Below, one piece after another: positions 13,033-17,028 of a stretch of 17,028 nucleotides of DNA. Both the position numbers and the translations under genes were made by a program. The notes beneath the pieces are model-generated. The model saw only the letters and a list, made by a program, of their open reading frames with translations. It made no database searches and was not told where the DNA came from. Source of the stretch: an uncultured Lachnospiraceae bacterium (lineage in GTDB: Bacteria; Bacillota_A; Clostridia; Lachnospirales; Lachnospiraceae); the NCBI GenBank assembly GCA_910585855.1, contig CAJUGZ010000058.1, positions 1 to 17,028 of the forward strand. The letters are read 5' to 3'. Numbering within the stretch: position 1 is the first letter of the stretch; every line of letters starts with the position of its first letter.

Positions 13033-14577
13033 ATGGGTGAATATGTAATTGAAATGCTGAATATTACAAAAGAATTTCCGGGCATTAAGGCAAATGATAA
13101 TATTACGCTTCAGTTGAAAAAAGGAGAAGTACATGCTCTGCTTGGAGAAAACGGTGCAGGTAAGTCAACCTTAATGAGCGTATTGTTTGGTTTGTATCAG
13201 CCGGAAAAAGGCTGTATCAAGAAAAATGGAGAAGTAGTAAAAATTCAAAATCCAAATGATGCCAATGCTTTAAATATCGGAATGGTACATCAGCACTTTA
13301 AATTAGTAGAGGTATTTACGGTATTGGACAATATTATCTTAGGGGTTGAACCAAATCAAATGGGGTTTTTGAAAAAAGCAGAAGCACGGCAGAAAGTAAT
13401 TGAGTTAAGTGAAAAATATGGATTAAAAGTTGATCCAGATGCTAAAATTGAAGATATTTCCGTAGGGATGCAGCAGAGAGTAGAAATTTTAAAGATGTTG
13501 TATCGGGATAATGAAATCTTAATTTTTGATGAACCGACAGCGGTATTGACGCCGCAGGAAATTGATGAGTTAATAGAAATTATGCGCTGCTTTACCAAAG
13601 AAGGCAAGTCGATTTTATTTATTACCCATAAGTTAAATGAGATTATGGCAGTTGCCGATCGCTGTACTGTGCTTCGAAAAGGAAAATATATCGGAACAGT
13701 AGAAATTCAGGATACAACCAAAGAAGAACTTTCAAAAATGATGGTAGGAAGAGAGGTAAACTTTAAAGTAGAAAAAAAGAAACAAAAGTTAAGAGATACG
13801 ATTTTAAAAGTGGAACATGTTACAGTAGCTTCAAAATTTCATAAAAACAATGCAGTGAAAGATGTTTCATTTGAAGTAAAGGGAGGAGAGATTGTCTGTC
13901 TTGCCGGAATCGAAGGAAACGGTCAGACCGAATTTGTATCGGCATTGACCGGATTGGAACGAATGACAGAGGGAAAAATTACTCTTTGCGGAAAAGATAT
14001 TTCTCATAGTTCGATTCGGGAACGCTCCAAAAGTGGATTAAGTCATATCCCAGAAGATCGCCATAAGCATGGATTGGTTTTAGATTATACATTGGAAGAA
14101 AATATGGTGCTTCAGGAATATTGGAAACCGGAATTTCAAAATCATGGTTTTATTAAGAAAAAAGCGGTACGGGAATATGCAAAGCGATTAATAAAACAGT
14201 TTGATGTACGAAGCGGACAGGGAGTTTCTACAATTGTAAGAAGTATGTCAGGCGGAAATCAGCAAAAGGCAATTATTGCTCGTGAAATTGAGAAAAAGCC
14301 GGAACTTTTGGTAGCGGTACAGCCAACCAGAGGATTGGATGTCGGAGCGATTGAATATATTCATAAACAGCTTGTAGCACAGCGGGATGCCGGAAAAGGA
14401 GTGCTTTTGGTATCGTTGGAGTTAGATGAAGTAATGAATGTCAGTGATCGTATTTTAGTGATGTATGAAGGAGAAATCGTAGGCGAATTTGATCCGAAAC
14501 AGACAACAACAGAAGAATTAGGGCTTTATATGTCCGGTGGAAAACGGCAAAAGGAAAAGAGAAAGGAGAGTGTATAG
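13033..14577 (+). CDS. Nucleoside ABC transporter ATP-binding protein (NupO/YufO-like, tandem NBD)
   Basis: Cytoplasmic ATPase with two fused ABC domains that powers nucleoside uptake with the two permeases downstream. The product is 514 residues from ATG 13033. Domain 1: Walker A GENGAGKST (38-46), signature SVGMQQ (143-148), Walker B LIFDEP (163-168). Domain 2 has a degenerate Walker A GIEGNGQTE (292-300), signature SGGNQQ (406-411) and Walker B-like VAVQPTRGLD (427-436), where Gln replaces the catalytic Glu. This is normal for this family and implies one hydrolytic site per chain. The first 28 codons of the longer frame (from TTG 12949) fall across the intercistronic hairpin and are excluded; AGAGGG (13019-13024) lies 8 nt before the chosen ATG. 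The stop is followed 1 nt later by the next ATG. Confidence 0.95.
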   Translation: MGEYVIEMLNITKEFPGIKANDNITLQLKKGEVHALLGENGAGKSTLMSVLFGLYQPEKGCIKKNGEVVKIQNPNDANALNIGMVHQHFKLVEVFTVLDNIILGVEPNQMGFLKKAEARQKVIELSEKYGLKVDPDAKIEDISVGMQQRVEILKMLYRDNEILIFDEPTAVLTPQEIDELIEIMRCFTKEGKSILFITHKLNEIMAVADRCTVLRKGKYIGTVEIQDTTKEELSKMMVGREVNFKVEKKKQKLRDTILKVEHVTVASKFHKNNAVKDVSFEVKGGEIVCLAGIEGNGQTEFVSALTGLERMTEGKITLCGKDISHSSIRERSKSGLSHIPEDRHKHGLVLDYTLEENMVLQEYWKPEFQNHGFIKKKAVREYAKRLIKQFDVRSGQGVSTIVRSMSGGNQQKAIIAREIEKKPELLVAVQPTRGLDVGAIEYIHKQLVAQRDAGKGVLLVSLELDEVMNVSDRILVMYEGEIVGEFDPKQTTTEELGLYMSGGKRQKEKRKESV

Positions 14578-14578
14578 A

Positions 14579-15748
14579 ATGAATAAAGCAAAAAATTTGG
14601 TAACAAGTCCGTCATTTATTAGCTGTATGGCTTCTCTTCTTTCTATTTTATTTGGATTGTTGTTTGGACTTCTTTTATTGTTTCTCTTTCATTCCGAATT
14701 TGCACTTCGGGGTTTTAATAAAATGGTAACAACCGGAATTAGCTCACCAGATAAACTGGCAAAAGTATTATATCAGGCAGCACCGCTGATTATGACTGGA
14801 CTTTCGGTTGGATTTGCATTTAAAACCGGACTTTTTAATATTGGAGCAACCGGTCAATATACGATTGGTGCATTTTGTGCGTTGACAGCGGCTATTCAGT
14901 TTCAGATGCCATGGTATATTGGACTGCTTGCAGCAATGGTAGGCGGTGCACTTTGGGGAGCAATCCCAGGAATCTGTAAAGCATTTTTTAATGTAAATGA
15001 AGTAATTACAGCGATTATGTTTAACTGGATTGGAATGTTTTTAGTCAATTTATTAATTAGCAATATGCCGAAAATGATTGCCAACTATTGGGCTGGACCA
15101 CAGAGTGACAGAACCGCAAGCCTTGCAGTAGCAAATCCTTCTGGTATGATTCCAAAAGCAGGTCTGGATCAGTTAATGGGATCAAATTATATGAATATCA
15201 GTATTTTCCTAGTAATTTTCATTGCCATCATTGCCTATCTTGTTTTGCAAAAGACCACATTTGGCTACGAGTTAAAGGCATGTGGCTATAATCGAAATGC
15301 CAGTGAATATGCCGGAATTAATGCAAAGAAAAATATTATTCTTTCTATGGTAATTTCCGGGGCATTTGCCGGAATCGGCGGCGGAATCTATTATCTAAGC
15401 GGAACGGCGCAGTATAATTTGGTAAAATCTTTGCTGGCAGCCGGATTTAACGGTATTCCAGTGGCTCTGCTTGCCAGTTCCAATCCAATCGGAACGATTT
15501 TCAGCGGATTATTTATTTCTTATATTCAGGTAGGCGGAGATGCGATGCAGCCCGAATTTGCAAAAGAAACAATTGATATTATTATTTCTGTTATTATTTA
15601 TCTGAGTGCATTTTCTTTGCTGATTCAGGAGATGATTCGAAAGTTTATCAAAACAGACAGAGGTAATGTAAATGCTGAACCTATTGAAACCCAAGGGAAA
15701 ACAGAACAAAAGAAACCAGAAAAACCAGAGCAAAAAGGTAGAAAGTGA
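14579..15748 (+). CDS. Nucleoside ABC transporter permease 1 (NupP/YufP-like)
   Basis: Integral membrane subunit of the importer, 389 residues, of the branched-chain amino acid/sugar permease superfamily. About 8-10 hydrophobic segments run from about 13-38 to 330-352. Characteristic stretches are FNIGATGQYTIGAF (86-99), FNVNEVITAIMFNWI (137-151) and a cytoplasmic coupling segment, TTFGYELKACGYNRNASEYA (226-245), that should contact the ATPase. The C-terminal tail (365-389) is Lys/Glu/Pro-rich. AAAGGAG (14562-14568) lies 10 nt before ATG 14579, inside the ATPase gene; an earlier in-frame TTG at 14537 is rejected. Its TGA overlaps a GTG of the next frame. Confidence 0.94.
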   Translation: MNKAKNLVTSPSFISCMASLLSILFGLLFGLLLLFLFHSEFALRGFNKMVTTGISSPDKLAKVLYQAAPLIMTGLSVGFAFKTGLFNIGATGQYTIGAFCALTAAIQFQMPWYIGLLAAMVGGALWGAIPGICKAFFNVNEVITAIMFNWIGMFLVNLLISNMPKMIANYWAGPQSDRTASLAVANPSGMIPKAGLDQLMGSNYMNISIFLVIFIAIIAYLVLQKTTFGYELKACGYNRNASEYAGINAKKNIILSMVISGAFAGIGGGIYYLSGTAQYNLVKSLLAAGFNGIPVALLASSNPIGTIFSGLFISYIQVGGDAMQPEFAKETIDIIISVIIYLSAFSLLIQEMIRKFIKTDRGNVNAEPIETQGKTEQKKPEKPEQKGRK

Positions 15749-15759
15749 GGCGAAAAAGA

Positions 15760-16746
15760 ATGAATGTTTTGGCAACCGTAATTAGTGCAACGGTAATTTT
15801 TGCCGTGCCGCTGCTTTTGGTAGCACTTGGCGGAATGTTTTCGGAACGCAGCGGAGTAATCAATATTGCGTTAGAGGGAATTATGGTAATTGGAGCATTG
15901 TTTAGCTGTTTGGCTTTAAAAGGATTTCATAACAGCGGATTCGGAGCGGAACATCCGATTTTTGCAATGTTTCTTGCGATACTAATTGCAGCTTTTTCTG
16001 GAGCAGTTTATTCCCTTTTACTGGCTTTTGCAGCAATAAATTTAAAAGCAGATCAGACGATTGGTGGTACAGCATTGAATCTGATCGCACCAGCTTTTGC
16101 GATTGTATTGTCTTGGAGATTGCAGGGACAGGGAAATACCACCATTATGATTCCAAACTGGGTTCGGATTACGCAGGATAACTTTGGAATTGTAAAAAAT
16201 GACGGTTTTTTGCAGAATGTAATATTTAAAAATTTTTATCTGACAACACCAGTTGCGATTGTACTTCTTTTGATTAGTATTATAGTACTTTATAAAACAC
16301 GGTTTGGACTTCGCCTGATGGCTTGCGGAGAACACCCACAGGCAGCGGATTCGGTTGGAATTAATGTATATCGGATGCGGTATGCGGGAGTATTTATATC
16401 GGGATGTCTGGGTGGAATCGGGGGACTTGCTTTTACGATTGCAGCCGGAAGCGGATTTGAATCTTCTGTGGGCGGATATGGATTTTTGGCATTAGCAGTT
16501 ATGATATTTGGAAATTGGAAGCCGGTTAGTATTATGGGGGCATCTCTGTTATTTGCGTTCTTTAAAGTAATTGGATCGTATAGTGCAAGTATTCCTTTTT
16601 TACCTTCGTTTAGCGGGATAAAATCGGGGGAGTATATTTATCTTATGGTACCTTATATAGTGACTATGCTGGTGCTGATTGCAACTTCTAAAAAATCTCG
16701 TGCGCCAAAAGCGGAGGGGATTCCTTATGATAAAGGGGCTAGATGA
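15760..16746 (+). CDS. Nucleoside ABC transporter permease 2 (NupQ/YufQ-like)
   Basis: Second membrane subunit, 328 residues, pairing with permease 1. The N-terminal membrane segment is followed by the family signature SERSGVINIALEGIMVIGA (28-46). The coupling segment FGLRLMACGEHPQAADSVGI (182-201) and GGYGFLALAVMIFGNWKP (238-255) are also typical. ATG 15760 is preferred because MNVLATVIS matches the family start and GAGG (15747-15750) is 9 nt upstream. A GTG at 15745, overlapping the previous stop, would add five basic residues and cannot be excluded. It is the last gene of the operon in the window. Confidence 0.93.
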   Translation: MNVLATVISATVIFAVPLLLVALGGMFSERSGVINIALEGIMVIGALFSCLALKGFHNSGFGAEHPIFAMFLAILIAAFSGAVYSLLLAFAAINLKADQTIGGTALNLIAPAFAIVLSWRLQGQGNTTIMIPNWVRITQDNFGIVKNDGFLQNVIFKNFYLTTPVAIVLLLISIIVLYKTRFGLRLMACGEHPQAADSVGINVYRMRYAGVFISGCLGGIGGLAFTIAAGSGFESSVGGYGFLALAVMIFGNWKPVSIMGASLLFAFFKVIGSYSASIPFLPSFSGIKSGEYIYLMVPYIVTMLVLIATSKKSRAPKAEGIPYDKGAR

Positions 16747-16961
16747 TGCTATAGAATCAAGAGGATGTTGGCAGCCGGACGCCAGACATAAGTGATTCCA
16801 TTTGAAATGTTTGCTGTAGTGTTAGTAAGTTTGGAGAATGATTGGAAGGTTGCAGTGTTTGTAATATATGATAGTTGCTTTTGTTTGTAATAAGTAATTG
16901 TATCTGGTATATTTGTGCTGGTATGGTAGTGGAGTTATTTTCCGGTTGGAATATACAGATA
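16747..16961. other. Non-coding region after the transporter operon
   Basis: No gene is seen on either strand. CCGGACGCCAGA (16774-16785) repeats the left edge of module X, and TCCGGTTGGA (16941-16950) repeats the core of module Y. No clear intrinsic terminator was found directly after permease 2. Confidence 0.5.
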
Positions 16962-17028
16962 GAATGGGAAGGCAGGTCTATGAAGGGTCATCATTTCCCG
17001 TCGGCACTTAGGCACGGTATTTTCGTGC
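16962..17028. repeat. Structured intergenic repeat, second copy cut by window end
   Basis: Bases 16962-17021 match 9994-10053 at 54 of 60 positions, including ATGAAGGGT, ATCATTTCCCGTCGGCACTT and GGTATT. The last bases, GCACG-GTATTTT-CGTGC (17012-17028), close a short hairpin. So this copy seems to have a much shorter apical loop than the first. Its 3' arm lies beyond the window. Confidence 0.7.

Overview
The window looks like a chromosomal segment from a low-GC Gram-positive anaerobe of the Clostridia, most likely a Lachnospiraceae-type gut organism. This rests on the AT-rich sequence, strong AGGAGG-type ribosome binding sites, the gene order rho - rpmE - DUF1385 (yqhQ-like) - prmC - prfA, an asparagine-rich insertion in Rho, and a secreted protein carrying cell-wall-binding repeats. 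All recognisable genes are on the + strand. The genus is an inference.

Layout. (1) 1-408 is non-coding and holds a dispersed repeat, followed by rho (409-2313). (2) 2314-3110 is a gene-free mosaic of repeat modules in both orientations. It is followed by a strong promoter, a structured leader and rpmE (ribosomal protein L31), which ends in a clean intrinsic terminator. (3) A yqhQ-like membrane protein, prmC (release-factor glutamine methyltransferase) and prfA (RF1) form one compact unit. PrmC methylates the GGQ glutamine of RF1, so enzyme and substrate are neighbours. This unit also ends in an intrinsic terminator. (4) 6747-8626 is an AT-rich decayed region with one intact small ORF, a pseudogene with two frameshifts, short ORF remnants and a terminator. 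(5) 8627-9853 encodes an exported protein with wall-binding repeats, a Thr/Glu/Pro tandem-repeat linker and a Cys/His hydrolase-like C-terminal domain. It is followed by a terminator and two structured intergenic repeats. (6) 10342-16746 is a nucleoside salvage and uptake operon: deoC, cdd, a BMP/PnrA-type lipoprotein, an ABC ATPase and two permeases. Nucleosides would be captured and imported by the transporter, cytidine and deoxycytidine deaminated by Cdd, and deoxyribose 5-phosphate cleaved by DeoC. (7) 16747-17028 is non-coding and ends inside a second copy of the structured repeat seen after the wall-binding gene.

I saw no defence island, CRISPR array, rRNA, tRNA or complete mobile element. 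The least explained signals are the dispersed intergenic repeats. Two of them keep their base pairing through compensatory changes between copies, and they recur between transcription units. The other points of note are the asparagine-rich repeat domain in Rho, the rpmE leader, and a palindrome at the predicted start of the nucleoside-transporter transcript.
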